From the NCBI GenBank assembly GCA_963814645.1, contig CAWFDX010000013.1, forward strand, positions 62,001-126,000: a DNA stretch of 64,000 nt, in the 5' to 3' direction. Within the stretch, counting starts at the first letter, position 1. Every line of letters starts with the position of its first letter. The DNA comes from RYN-230 sp963814645 (GTDB lineage Bacteria > Actinomycetota > Actinomycetes > Streptosporangiales > Streptosporangiaceae). Of this stretch, positions 7,587 to 15,488 are shown piece by piece. The translations under genes and the position numbers were made by a program. Below the pieces are notes generated by a model. It was not told where the DNA came from. It did no database searches and saw only the letters and a list, made by a program, of their open reading frames with translations.

Positions 7587-9272
7587 TCACTTGGCGTCGG
7601 CATAGCTGCTGACCACGGCGGTGCTCACCGGGAACCGCACCGGGGTGTCCCCGAACAGCAACCGGCCAGCTTCCTCGGCCGCGGCGCCGATCGCCGCCAC
7701 CACGGCCCCGGCCGCCGCCTCCGGGCAGTGCACGATCACCTCGTCGTGCTGGAAGAAGACCAGCCCAGGCCCGTCCAGCGGCCCGCCGGGCCCGGCATCG
7801 TTCAGCGCGGTCAGGCGGCGGCGCAGGCCCGCCAGCAGCACCAGCGCCCAGTCGGCCGCGCTGGCCTGCACCACGAAGTTGCGGGTGAACCGGCCGCGGG
7901 CGCGCAGCGAGCGGCGGGCGCGCTGCTCGGCCGCGTCCGGCTCGTCGGGTGCCGCGGTCAGCCCGCGCCATTCCGCCGACGGCGGCGGGCAGGACCGGCC
8001 CAGCCGGGACCGGACCACCCGGCCCTCCTCGCCCGCCCGCGCCGCCGCCTCCACGTACCGGTCAGCCAGCGGGAACCGGCGGCGCAGCACGGCCAGCAGC
8101 TGCGATGCCTCGCCGCCCGCCCCGCCGTACATGGCCGACAGCAGGGCCACCTTGGCTTTGGCCCGGTCGCCGCCGAACGCGCCGGCCAGCGCCTGGTACA
8201 GGTCGCCGGTGCCGGCCGCCTCAGCGAACGCGTGATCACCGGCCAGCGCGGCCAGCACCCGGGGCTCCAGCTGGGCCGCGTCGGCCACCACCAGCACCCA
8301 GCCAGGGTCGGCGACGACCGCGCGGCGGAGCACCCGCGGGATCTGCAGCGCCCCGCCGCCCCGGGTCGCCCAGCGGCCGGACACCACCCCGCCGACCACG
8401 TACTCCGGCCGGAACCGGCCGCCGGACACCCATTCATCGAGCCAGGCCCAGCCGTTCGCGGTGTGCAGCCGGGACAGTTCCTTGTACTCGAGCAGCACCG
8501 GCACCGCCGGGTGGTCCACCTCACGCAGCACGCCGAGCCGGGTGGACGGGATCCGCACCCCGTCCGCGGCGAACGCCTTGATCAGCTGGGCCGGGGAGTC
8601 CGGGTTCACCGGCCGGCCGCCGAACGCGGCCGAGATCTGGCTGGCCAGCTCGGCCAGCCGGGGCGGTGGCAGCCCAGCGGCCGGCCGGGCGCCGAGCAGG
8701 CTGGCCAGCAGCGCGTCGTGCACGTCCGCCCGCCAGGGCACCCCCCGGGCCTGCATCTCGACCGCGACCAGGCCACCCGCCGACTCGACCGCGGCCAGCA
8801 GGCCGAACCGGCCCGGGTGCGGGTCGGCCGCGATCCGTCGCAGCTGGTCGGCGTGCACCGCCACCAGCTGGTCCAGCGCGGTGCTGGCCTCGGCGAACCC
8901 CGGCTCGGCCGGCCCGAACAGGGCCGCCTGCTGGCCCGCCGCCAGCCGCCCTGGCCCCGGCGCGGGACGGTCCGCGGCTGGCCCCCCGGCGCCGCCGTCC
9001 GCCGCCCCCGGCCCGCCGTCCCGGCCGGCCAGCAGCGCCCCGACCAGCCGCACGTCGTGGCACCGGTCCACCCGGACCCCAGCCCGGAGCAACGCCGGGT
9101 AGGTTTCGGCGGTGTCCGCCCACACCCAGCGCACCTGACCGGCCCGCGCATAGCCGGCCACCGCATCCGGGAGATCATTCAGCAGAACGCCAGCACCCTG
9201 GCCAGTGCCGTCGTCCGCTAGCTCCTTTAGCAGGGCCGTGCGGCCAGGCCCGGCCGCCACCGCAACCCGCAC
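7587..9272 (-). CDS. Bifunctional 3'-5' exonuclease/DNA polymerase I-like protein
   Basis: A 561-residue family-A DNA polymerase homologue. The C-terminal half has degenerate but recognisable motif A (VVADAAQLEPRVLAALAGD, normally DYSQIELR), motif B (RAKAKVALLSAMYG) and motif C (HDEVIVH). The N-terminal 180 residues correspond to a reduced, diverged exonuclease-like domain, and no 5'-3' FEN domain is present. The DYSQ-to-DAAQ change in motif A keeps the metal-binding Asp but loses the tyrosine. Actinobacteria carry such second PolA-like proteins beside the full PolA, probably for repair. The start is GTG at 9272 with a weak ribosome-binding site. Confidence 0.87.
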   Translation of the reverse strand: MRVAVAAGPGRTALLKELADDGTGQGAGVLLNDLPDAVAGYARAGQVRWVWADTAETYPALLRAGVRVDRCHDVRLVGALLAGRDGGPGAADGGAGGPAADRPAPGPGRLAAGQQAALFGPAEPGFAEASTALDQLVAVHADQLRRIAADPHPGRFGLLAAVESAGGLVAVEMQARGVPWRADVHDALLASLLGARPAAGLPPPRLAELASQISAAFGGRPVNPDSPAQLIKAFAADGVRIPSTRLGVLREVDHPAVPVLLEYKELSRLHTANGWAWLDEWVSGGRFRPEYVVGGVVSGRWATRGGGALQIPRVLRRAVVADPGWVLVVADAAQLEPRVLAALAGDHAFAEAAGTGDLYQALAGAFGGDRAKAKVALLSAMYGGAGGEASQLLAVLRRRFPLADRYVEAAARAGEEGRVVRSRLGRSCPPPSAEWRGLTAAPDEPDAAEQRARRSLRARGRFTRNFVVQASAADWALVLLAGLRRRLTALNDAGPGGPLDGPGLVFFQHDEVIVHCPEAAAGAVVAAIGAAAEEAGRLLFGDTPVRFPVSTAVVSSYADAK

Positions 9273-9552
9273 GATCTGATTGTCCGCCGGCCTGCCGACA
9301 ACTGGTGCCTGGGCCCGGCCTGGTCCCTGGGCAGGCCGGGCCGGGCCCAGACGTCTTTGGGTCAGCCGGCCACCGACGGCAGGGACAGGTACGACTTGGG
9401 GAAGCCATCCGCGCCGCGCGCGGTAAGGGAGGAGCCGCGCGCGCCCGGCCAGTACCCGCTCGCGGATGTCACGGCACTAATCGAAGCGAGCGCACCTTAG
9501 CTTTAGCTGAGGGCTCGCTTAAGGATCCCTGCTGGGCTATCCGGCCAGCAAA

Positions 9553-9589
9553 ACTCCCGCTGCCCAGGGCCACCACAGGCAGCGGGAGT
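9553..9589 (-). terminator. Rho-independent terminator
   Basis: There is a perfect 12-bp stem (9553-9564 with 9578-9589) and a 13-nt loop. Read on the minus strand, the stem is followed by TTTTGC. It stands 8 bp past the stop at 9597 and supports that frame as the true end of the Pro/Ala-rich gene. Confidence 0.8.
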
Positions 9590-9596
9590 GCCCAGC

Positions 9597-10760
9597 TCAG
9601 CGCACCCGCTCGGCCGCGGTGCTGCCACCAGCGCGGCGGGCCTGCTGGCGGCCGCGCGCCACCGCACCGCCCACGCTGGCCCAGGCGGCCAGCCGGGCCG
9701 AGGCCTGGCCCGGCAGCTCACCCGCGGCCCAGCCGGCCAGTTCGGCGGCCATCGTTTCGGTGAGGCCGGTCCGGCCGGCCAGATCCGCGGGGCCTTCGGC
9801 CGCGGCCGCCGTGGGGCCGTCCTGCGGCCGGTCCACCGCGCCGTCGCCCGGCCGGCCCGGCCGGCCGGGGCCGGGCCAGTCTGTGCCGGGCCGGCCGGGG
9901 CCGGGCCAGTCGGTGCCGGGCCGGCCGGTGCTGGGCCAGTCGGTGCCGCGTCGGCCGGGGCCGGCCCCGTCTCGGGCCCGGGCTTGGGCTCACCGTCGGC
10001 CGGCGCCCCATTGCGCTGCGGCCGGTCCTCGCGCGGCGGGCTGGCCGGCGGGCGCGGCGCGTGCGCCAGGCCCGCCGACGAGGGCCAGCCGATCACCCCG
10101 GTGTCCGCCGGGCCCGGCCCGTGCGGCGTGGCCCGCAGGTCGTCGGCCGTATCGCAGTACTCATCATCATCGTCGGCGTCACCGCTGGCCCGGATGCCGG
10201 ACAGCCAGGCGGCGTGCTCCGCCTCGTCGTCGTAGGGCAGGTCGTCCTCGACCACGAGGTCGTCAGGCCCGGCGGCTGGGCCGTCCGCACCGGCCGGCCC
10301 AGCCACCGCCGCCTGGCCGTTGTCCCCGTGGTCTGACTGGCTGTGCGCCGCGTCGGACCCGGTGCCGCCGGAGCTGTTCAGCTGCTCGCGGCTCTCGCTG
10401 AACTCCGGCCAGCCCTGCACCGGTATCCGGCCGCGGACGTCTTCGAGCAGGTTGCCCCGCTCCGTTCCGGCTGGGCCGGACGGCACGCCCCGTGCGGCCG
10501 GCCACGGACCGCCATCGTCGGCCTCGTCCGTGCGGTCCAGGCTGTCCTGCAGGAAGGCAGCGAGCCGCTCCGCGTCCTCGGCGGCTACGCCGAAGACCAC
10601 CCGAGGCCCCCCACGGCTCCTCGATCGAGTAACCGACGTAACTCGAGACGGGCGGCAGCGGTTCCGCCGCTAGACCGTGTGCGCTGCGCCATCGCTCCCA
10701 TGCCCGCTCCAACATTGTTGCGGCGCGTTGCGCGCGAGATACCAGCCTTGGATCAGGCAT
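9597..10760 (-). pseudogene. Actinobacterial Pro/Ala-rich protein split by two frameshifts
   Basis: Three minus-strand frames together make one protein. It starts at ATG 10760 (MPDPRLVSRAQRAATMLERA, a conserved actinobacterial opening) up to SYVGYSIEEPWG. It then shifts frame at a run of six G near 10607 into PRVVFGVAAEDAERLAAFLQ, and continues through an acidic, then Pro/Ala repeat region. After a second shift between about 9836 and 9975 it ends as TETMAAELAGWAAGELPGQ...RAGG, stop at 9597. Removing one G at 10607 gives an uninterrupted PWGPRVVFG. A terminator just past 9597 supports this end over the alternative open frame to 9503. Whether these are assembly errors or real lesions is undecided. 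The function is unknown. Confidence 0.72.
9856..9975 (-). repeat. 30-bp coding minisatellite, four units
   Basis: Four head-to-tail units of exactly 30 bp start at 9856, 9886, 9916 and 9946; the second and third differ at two positions and the fourth is diverged. Read on the minus strand each unit encodes a ten-residue block of the type PTGPAPAGPA. Because 30 is divisible by three, copy-number change would lengthen the protein without breaking its frame. Confidence 0.88.
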
Positions 10761-11001
10761 TGCGCGATCCTCCCCTAAGAAACAGAGCCGCGCTGGGCCT
10801 CGTCTGGGCCGCTGGCCGGCGGCAGCAGTCCGCGCTCCGACGGCATGCGCCAGTGGCGCCTGCTTTCGTCCGTGCTGCGCGAATGCCTAGCGCGTCGCCC
10901 TCCCCCGTGTCGGCCGACGGCATGGCGACCAGTATGGCGGACACCTGCTCGGGGCACGGGCAGTTACGAAAAGTTAGCTGGATATAACTCCCAGTAGTCA
11001 C
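10753..11001 (-). CDS. Small hypothetical protein
   Basis: An 82-codon frame with a GTG start at 11001 overlaps the stop of the preceding 63-codon frame by 4 nt (GTGA). It ends across the start of the 10760 gene. The first 45 residues (TFRNCPCPEQVSAILVAMPS) look protein-like; the rest is Arg/Cys-rich and may be out of frame. No family is recognised. This could be a chance open frame in GC-rich DNA. Confidence 0.28.
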   Translation of the reverse strand: MTTGSYIQLTFRNCPCPEQVSAILVAMPSADTGEGDALGIRAARTKAGATGACRRSADCCRRPAAQTRPSAALFLRGGSRNA

Positions 11002-11189
11002 TGGCTGAGGGAGAACTCAGTCTCCACCCTGGGGATTTGACCCAGGATCGACCCCGGCAGTGCTAGAACGGACCCCCTCGAGCGGCCTGCGCGATCACCG
11101 CTCGGCTCGGCCCGGCCATCCGCCGGGGCCGACCCCCCCTTCAGTTCTGCTGAACCGCTGAACTTGTACTGCTCTACCTGTATGGCCAT
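10998..11189 (-). CDS. Small hypothetical protein
   Basis: A 63-codon frame opens with ATG at 11189 (MAIQVEQYKFSGSAELKGG) and has AGGGAG directly before the start, closer than ideal. It lies 47 bp downstream of bldC on the same strand and overlaps the next small frame by 4 nt. I see no motif or membrane helix. It is listed because the spacing and coupling look gene-like, but it is not secure. Confidence 0.3.
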   Translation of the reverse strand: MAIQVEQYKFSGSAELKGGSAPADGRAEPSGDRAGRSRGSVLALPGSILGQIPRVETEFSLSQ

Positions 11190-11236
11190 CTCCCTGGCCG
11201 GAACTACGCCGTAGGAGTGGCCGCTTGCTGCGTCCC

Positions 11237-11440
11237 CTACTCCGACCGCTGCTGCGGGATGCCCGCCAGCAGTGCGCGGACTTCTGTCTCCCGGTACCGG
11301 CGATGCCCGCCCAGGGTGCGGATGGAGGTCAGCTTCCCGGCTTTCGCCCAGCGGGTGACCGTTTTGGGGTCAACCCGGAACATTGTCGCGACCTCCGCCG
11401 GCGTCAACAGCGGCTCAGCCTCGGGTGTACGTGCAGACAT
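11237..11440 (-). CDS. bldC: BldC-type MerR developmental regulator
   Basis: A 67-residue DNA-binding protein consisting only of a MerR/excisionase-type winged helix-turn-helix (LLTPAEVATMFRVDPKTVTR...GGHRRYRE). It matches the Streptomyces BldC sequence I know at nearly every position. In Streptomyces BldC binds cooperatively to direct repeats and delays the vegetative-to-reproductive switch. Its small size, without an effector domain, is typical. It is transcribed alone from a 258-bp gap (11441-11698) with no other obvious gene. This is a strong lineage marker for actinobacteria. Confidence 0.95.
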   Translation of the reverse strand: MSARTPEAEPLLTPAEVATMFRVDPKTVTRWAKAGKLTSIRTLGGHRRYRETEVRALLAGIPQQRSE

Positions 11441-11698
11441 GTCTACGGCCTCTCCTCTTGGACCAGTCTTGCGATCCGGCGTTGTTGCTTTGTCTGACTC
11501 CGTGTGGAGCCTGCCGTGGATGTCCCATATGGCCTACTGAGACCATATTGCCATCACCAGCGGTGACAAGTCGACCACCAGGAGCAAAGATTCTGTGACA
11601 GGTCGCCCCCGTTGCTCCACTGATATGCGTCACGCTGCGTGATTCTAGCGACACGTATCGTCGCAACGGGTGGAATCTGGAAAGTCGTCCTCTGGTAG

Positions 11699-12637
11699 TC
11701 AGTTGGCGGCTTCGAGCGACTCCAGCGCCCGCCATCTATCCCGCAGCCGCCGGTAGAGCGCGGCGGCCAGATCTGGCTGGCCTTCCCGGCTCGCGCTGAT
11801 GGCCGCGGACACCTCGGCTACCGACTGGTCCGCGCGCAGCGCTTCGTCATCGAGCAGGTGCACCAGGCCGCCGTAGTCGAGCTCCAGCACGGAATGCGGA
11901 TGGAACTCCTCCAGCCAGCGGCCGACCTGCGCAATCTCCGCGCCGGCCGGCCATGAGCCGAGCCGCCCGCCGTCCCGGCGGCCCGGGCCACGACGGCCGG
12001 CCGCCCGGCCGCGCTGACCGGTTAACGCGTCGCCGCCCGAGCCCTGCACCGCGTTCAGCGCCCGGGCGACCCGGCGCCGCGCCTGCGCCATGGCCGTGCG
12101 GTAACTCAGCGTCCGGGTGGCAGCCGCGGTTGCCGGGCCCCGGGGGTCCGGATCCCCGGCCCCGCCCAGCACCAGCCGGCGCTCCTCCGGGGCGAACGGC
12201 ACGAACCACGCGGTCGGCACCGACCAGGTAGCCGCCTGGATGAACACCCGCAGCGACGCGGCCTGCCCCTGCCACCGGGCGAAGTCACGCAGCGCGGCAT
12301 CCGCCTGGCCAGCCGGGAACGCGGTGCTCAGCAGCGGCCGGGTGGTGGTGCGCAGCGTGCTGAGCGCCAGCCAGCAGCGGAGCCGGGTCTGCCACGGGCA
12401 GATATAGGTGGTCCCGTCGGCCCACCGGACGTACGCGTGCCCGGTCTCCTCCGCCGGGGCCGCGACCGGCGGCGTGGCGATCAGCCGGGCCAGCGCCTCG
12501 GCCTGCTCAGCGTCGAGCGCCTCGGCCCGGCGCGGGCGGTTTGGTGACGCTGCGTATTCGGCCCAGCGCTGGCCCTCAGCCTCGCTAAACGCGGCCAATG
12601 GCTCGTAGACGCGCAGATATGCCGCGTAGGGTCGCAC
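11699..12637 (-). CDS. Conserved actinobacterial hypothetical protein
   Basis: I read this as a protein of about 312 residues starting at GTG 12637 (VRPYAAYLRVYEPLAAFSEA); an in-frame upstream start at 12745 would add a low-complexity segment. Recognisable blocks include HAYVRWADGTTYICPWQTRL, WSVPTAWFVPFAPEERRL and the C-terminal LELDYGGLVHLLDDEAL. The protein is Trp-rich and soluble with no membrane helix. The pattern is one I associate with conserved actinobacterial proteins of unknown function near leucine dehydrogenase. It is divergent from that gene, and no Shine-Dalgarno is evident, so leaderless translation is possible. Confidence 0.75.
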   Translation of the reverse strand: MRPYAAYLRVYEPLAAFSEAEGQRWAEYAASPNRPRRAEALDAEQAEALARLIATPPVAAPAEETGHAYVRWADGTTYICPWQTRLRCWLALSTLRTTTRPLLSTAFPAGQADAALRDFARWQGQAASLRVFIQAATWSVPTAWFVPFAPEERRLVLGGAGDPDPRGPATAAATRTLSYRTAMAQARRRVARALNAVQGSGGDALTGQRGRAAGRRGPGRRDGGRLGSWPAGAEIAQVGRWLEEFHPHSVLELDYGGLVHLLDDEALRADQSVAEVSAAISASREGQPDLAAALYRRLRDRWRALESLEAAN

Positions 12638-12772
12638 GTTGGCATCGTGGCACGAGCCTGGGCACTGTGGGGCGATAGTCTCTGTGCCAGGGCTGGCCGC
12701 GGAACCCCACGGGCTGGCCCATGTGGCGTTTACCCAGGTCGCCAACCCAGGACCGGAGAGGTAGTCCCGACC

Positions 12773-13912
12773 GTGACCAGCGTTTTCGCGAGATCCGCGG
12801 ACAGCAGCAACCCCGCCGAGGGCGCAGCCGCCATCGGCCCGACCGTCAGCCCAGCCGGCCAGTCAGGACACGAGCAGGTCGTCTTCTGCCAGGACACGCA
12901 GAGCGGCCTGCGGGCCATCATCGCCATCTACTCCACCGCGCTCGGCCCGGGCCTGGGCGGAACCAGGTTCTACCCCTATCCCGACGAGGACGCGGCCCTG
13001 GCCGACGTGCTGAACCTGTCCCGCGCCATGGCGTACAAGAACGCACTGGCCGGCCTGGACCACGGCGGCGGCAAGGCGGTCATCATCGGCGACCCGGCCA
13101 CCGGTAAGTCAGAGGCCCTGCTCCGCGCGTACGGGCGGTTCGTCGAGTCACTGGGCGGGCGGTACATCACCGCCTGTGACATCGGCACCTACAGCGAGGA
13201 CATGGACGTCATCGGCCGCGAGTCCCGGCACGTGACCGGCCGGACGGTGCCGAACGGTGGCGCGGGCGACTCCTCCGTGCTGACCGCGTTCGGCGTGTTC
13301 CAGGGCATGCGGGCGGCGGCCGAGCACCTGTGGGGCTCGGCCAGCCTGGACGGCCGGGTGGTCGGCGTGGAAGGCGTCGGCAAGGTCGGCCGCCGCCTGG
13401 TCAGCCTGCTGGCCGAGGCCGGGGCGCGCGCGGTCATCTGCGACGTGAACCCGGACGCGGTGGCCCGGGTGCTGGCCGCGCACCCCGAGGTGACGGTGGC
13501 CGCCAGCACCCGCGAGCTGATCACCCAGCCGCTGGACGTCTTCGCGCCGTGCGCCCTGGGCGGGGCGCTGAACGACGACAGCGTGGCCGAGCTCACCGCC
13601 AGCATCGTCTGCGGCGGCGCCAACAACCAGCTGGCCCACCTCGGCATCGAGAAGGTGCTGGCCGACCGGGGCATCCTGTACGCCCCCGACTACGTGGTGA
13701 ACGCGGGCGGGGTGATCCAGGTGGCGGACGAGCTCGGCGGGTTCAACTTCGACCGGGCCGAGGCCCGCGCCGCGCAGATCTTTACCACCACCAGGCAGAT
13801 CTTCGCCCTCGCCGATGCCGACGGGGTGCCCCCGGCGGTCGCCGCCGACCGGCTCGCGGAGCGCAGGATGTCCGAGGTAGGCAGGCTGCGGAGTATCTGG
13901 CTGGGCGGCTGA
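12773..13912 (+). CDS. Leucine/valine dehydrogenase (Glu/Leu/Phe/Val dehydrogenase family)
   Basis: A 379-residue NAD-dependent branched-chain amino-acid dehydrogenase that deaminates Leu/Val/Ile to 2-oxoacids. The dinucleotide-independent N-domain has GPGLGGTR (58-65), the substrate and catalytic lysines K89 and K101 (AMAYKNALAG...GGGKAV), and the conserved CDIGTYSEDMD. The C-domain has the Rossmann motif VGVEGVGKVGRRL. The GTG at 12773 follows GGAGAGG; the frame opens earlier (12647) but without conservation. Its product feeds the 2-oxoacid dehydrogenase genes at 22.5 kb if those use branched-chain acids. Confidence 0.92.
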   Translation: MTSVFARSADSSNPAEGAAAIGPTVSPAGQSGHEQVVFCQDTQSGLRAIIAIYSTALGPGLGGTRFYPYPDEDAALADVLNLSRAMAYKNALAGLDHGGGKAVIIGDPATGKSEALLRAYGRFVESLGGRYITACDIGTYSEDMDVIGRESRHVTGRTVPNGGAGDSSVLTAFGVFQGMRAAAEHLWGSASLDGRVVGVEGVGKVGRRLVSLLAEAGARAVICDVNPDAVARVLAAHPEVTVAASTRELITQPLDVFAPCALGGALNDDSVAELTASIVCGGANNQLAHLGIEKVLADRGILYAPDYVVNAGGVIQVADELGGFNFDRAEARAAQIFTTTRQIFALADADGVPPAVAADRLAERRMSEVGRLRSIWLGG

Positions 13913-14154
13913 GGTACCCGGCCCAGCCGCGCTCCGAGGGGTACTTAGTGCGGGTCAACCAAGGACTGCTCGCATCCTGCATAGGCGCGTACGCCGCAAA
14001 GCAGGTACGGTTGGTTCTGTACGCAAGCTCGAAGCACGTCGCACTTCAAGCGGTGGAGCGGCGACGGGCGGATTGGCATGCGTAGAGCCGCAAGTCATCA
14101 GCGTAGGGAGCAGGGGCCGGACAAGGGCTCCGCATGTTCGAGGGGGTCGAGCCA

Positions 14155-14430
14155 ATGGGGCGCGGCCGAGCCAAGGCCAAGCAGGTAAAGGTGGCACGCC
14201 AGCTGAAGTACAACAGTGGCGGCACGGACCTTGACCGGCTGCGGACTGAGCTGGGTGTCGGTAGGGACGACGAGGGAGCGGATGGCGGCGACCCCTACGC
14301 AGACCTCGCAGGGCGTTACGCAGACGCCCAGTATGCCGATGACGAGGATGAGGACGACGAGGACGACGACGAGGACGACGAGGACGACCTCGGCGGCAGC
14401 AACGGGTCACACATCCGGCAGTCCTCTTAG
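14155..14430 (+). CDS. DUF3073 family protein
   Basis: A 91-residue actinobacterial protein with the invariant basic opening MGRGRAKAKQVKVARQLKY, then DLDRLRTELG, and a very acidic Asp/Glu tail (DDEDEDDEDDDEDDEDD). I chose ATG 14155 because GAGGGGG lies about 8 nt upstream and the conserved domain starts there; an ATG at 14134 is also in frame. It stands convergent to purM, 8 bp from its stop. The family has no established function; the charge pattern suggests nucleic-acid or ribosome association, which is inference. Confidence 0.88.
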   Translation: MGRGRAKAKQVKVARQLKYNSGGTDLDRLRTELGVGRDDEGADGGDPYADLAGRYADAQYADDEDEDDEDDDEDDEDDLGGSNGSHIRQSS

Positions 14431-14438
14431 GCCTGGGC

Positions 14439-15488
14439 TCAGGCTGCGTGCCGCCCGGTCAGCCGGGCGGCGCCGCTGCCCGGCTCGATCTCGCCCAGCA
14501 CCCACGCCGGGACTCTGCGGCTGGCCAGCAGGTCAAGGGCACGGTCGGCGTCCGGCCGGCTGACCACGGCCACCATGCCCACCCCCATGTTGAACACCCG
14601 CTCCATCTCCTCGGCCGGTACCGCGCCGCGGGCCGCGAGCAGGCCGAACACCGGGGCCGGCGACCAGGTGGACCGGTCCAGCACGGCGTCCACCCCGGCA
14701 GGCAGCACCCGGGCCAGGTTGGCGGCCAGCCCGCCCCCGGTGACGTGCGCGAACGCATGCACCGCGCAGTGCCCGGCCAGCGCCAGGCAGTCCCTGGTGT
14801 AGATCCGGGTCGGGGTGAGCAGTTCGGCGCCCAGTGGCCCGCCGAGTTCCGGGATGTCCTGCTCCAGGTCGAGCCGGGCCTGGTCGAGCACGTGCCGGGC
14901 CAGCGAGAAGCCGTTCGAGTGCAGCCCCGATGAGCCCATCGCGAGCACCACGTCGCCCGCTTCGACCCGGTGCGGCCCGAGCAGGCCGTCCTGCTCCACC
15001 ACGCCGGTGGCCGCGCCCGCGATGTCGAAATCATCCGGCCCGAAGTGACCCGGGTGCTCGGCCGTCTCGCCGCCGATGAGCGCGCAGCCAGCCTGTACGC
15101 AGCCCTCGGCGATGCCGGCCAGGATGCTGGCCGCGCGTTCCGGGCGCAGCACGCCGAACACCATGTAGTCGGTCATGAACAGCGGCTCCGCGCCGCACAC
15201 CACCAGGTCGTCCACCACCATGCCGACCAGGTCGATGCCGATCGTGTCGTACCGGCCCAGCCTGCTGGCGATGACCACCTTGGTGCCCACCCCGTCGGTG
15301 GAGGTAGCCAGCAGCGGGTGGCGCATCGCGGTCAGCTTGGCCGCGTCGAACAGCCCGGCGAATCCGCCCAGGCCGCCGATCACCTCCGGCCCAGCGGTCC
15401 GGGCGATCGACGCCCGCATCAGGTCCACCGCCCGCTCACCGGCCGCGATGTCCACCCCGGCGGCCCGGTAGCTGGGCTGCTCGGTCAT
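14439..15488 (-). CDS. purM: Phosphoribosylformylglycinamidine cyclo-ligase (AIR synthetase)
   Basis: A 349-residue enzyme of step five of purine synthesis, closing the imidazole ring from FGAM with ATP. Conserved blocks are SYRAAGVDIAAGERAVDLM, HPLLATSTDGVGTKV, GIDLVGMVVDDL, the ALIGGETAEHPG motif, LHSNGFSL and MGVGMVAVV. The ATG at 15488 overlaps the purF stop by 4 nt (ATGA), so translation is coupled. The frame remains open further upstream but that part is antisense to purF. It is the last gene of the purF-purM unit. Confidence 0.95.
   Translation of the reverse strand: MTEQPSYRAAGVDIAAGERAVDLMRASIARTAGPEVIGGLGGFAGLFDAAKLTAMRHPLLATSTDGVGTKVVIASRLGRYDTIGIDLVGMVVDDLVVCGAEPLFMTDYMVFGVLRPERAASILAGIAEGCVQAGCALIGGETAEHPGHFGPDDFDIAGAATGVVEQDGLLGPHRVEAGDVVLAMGSSGLHSNGFSLARHVLDQARLDLEQDIPELGGPLGAELLTPTRIYTRDCLALAGHCAVHAFAHVTGGGLAANLARVLPAGVDAVLDRSTWSPAPVFGLLAARGAVPAEEMERVFNMGVGMVAVVSRPDADRALDLLASRRVPAWVLGEIEPGSGAARLTGRHAA

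Noticed and set aside
7600..9221. Long plus-strand open frame continuing from mscL
   Set aside because: It is antisense to a coherent polymerase gene and its residues are Pro/Arg/Gln-rich shadow sequence with no domain.
9503..9596. C-terminal extension of the Pro/Ala gene to 9503
   Set aside because: It runs through a strong terminator hairpin and has shadow-like composition; the frame ending at 9597 is better.
13906..13930. GCGGCTG...CAGCCGC stem after leucine dehydrogenase as a terminator
   Set aside because: Only 7 bp, it overlaps the stop codon and has a 11-nt GC-rich loop with no T-run; too weak to list.
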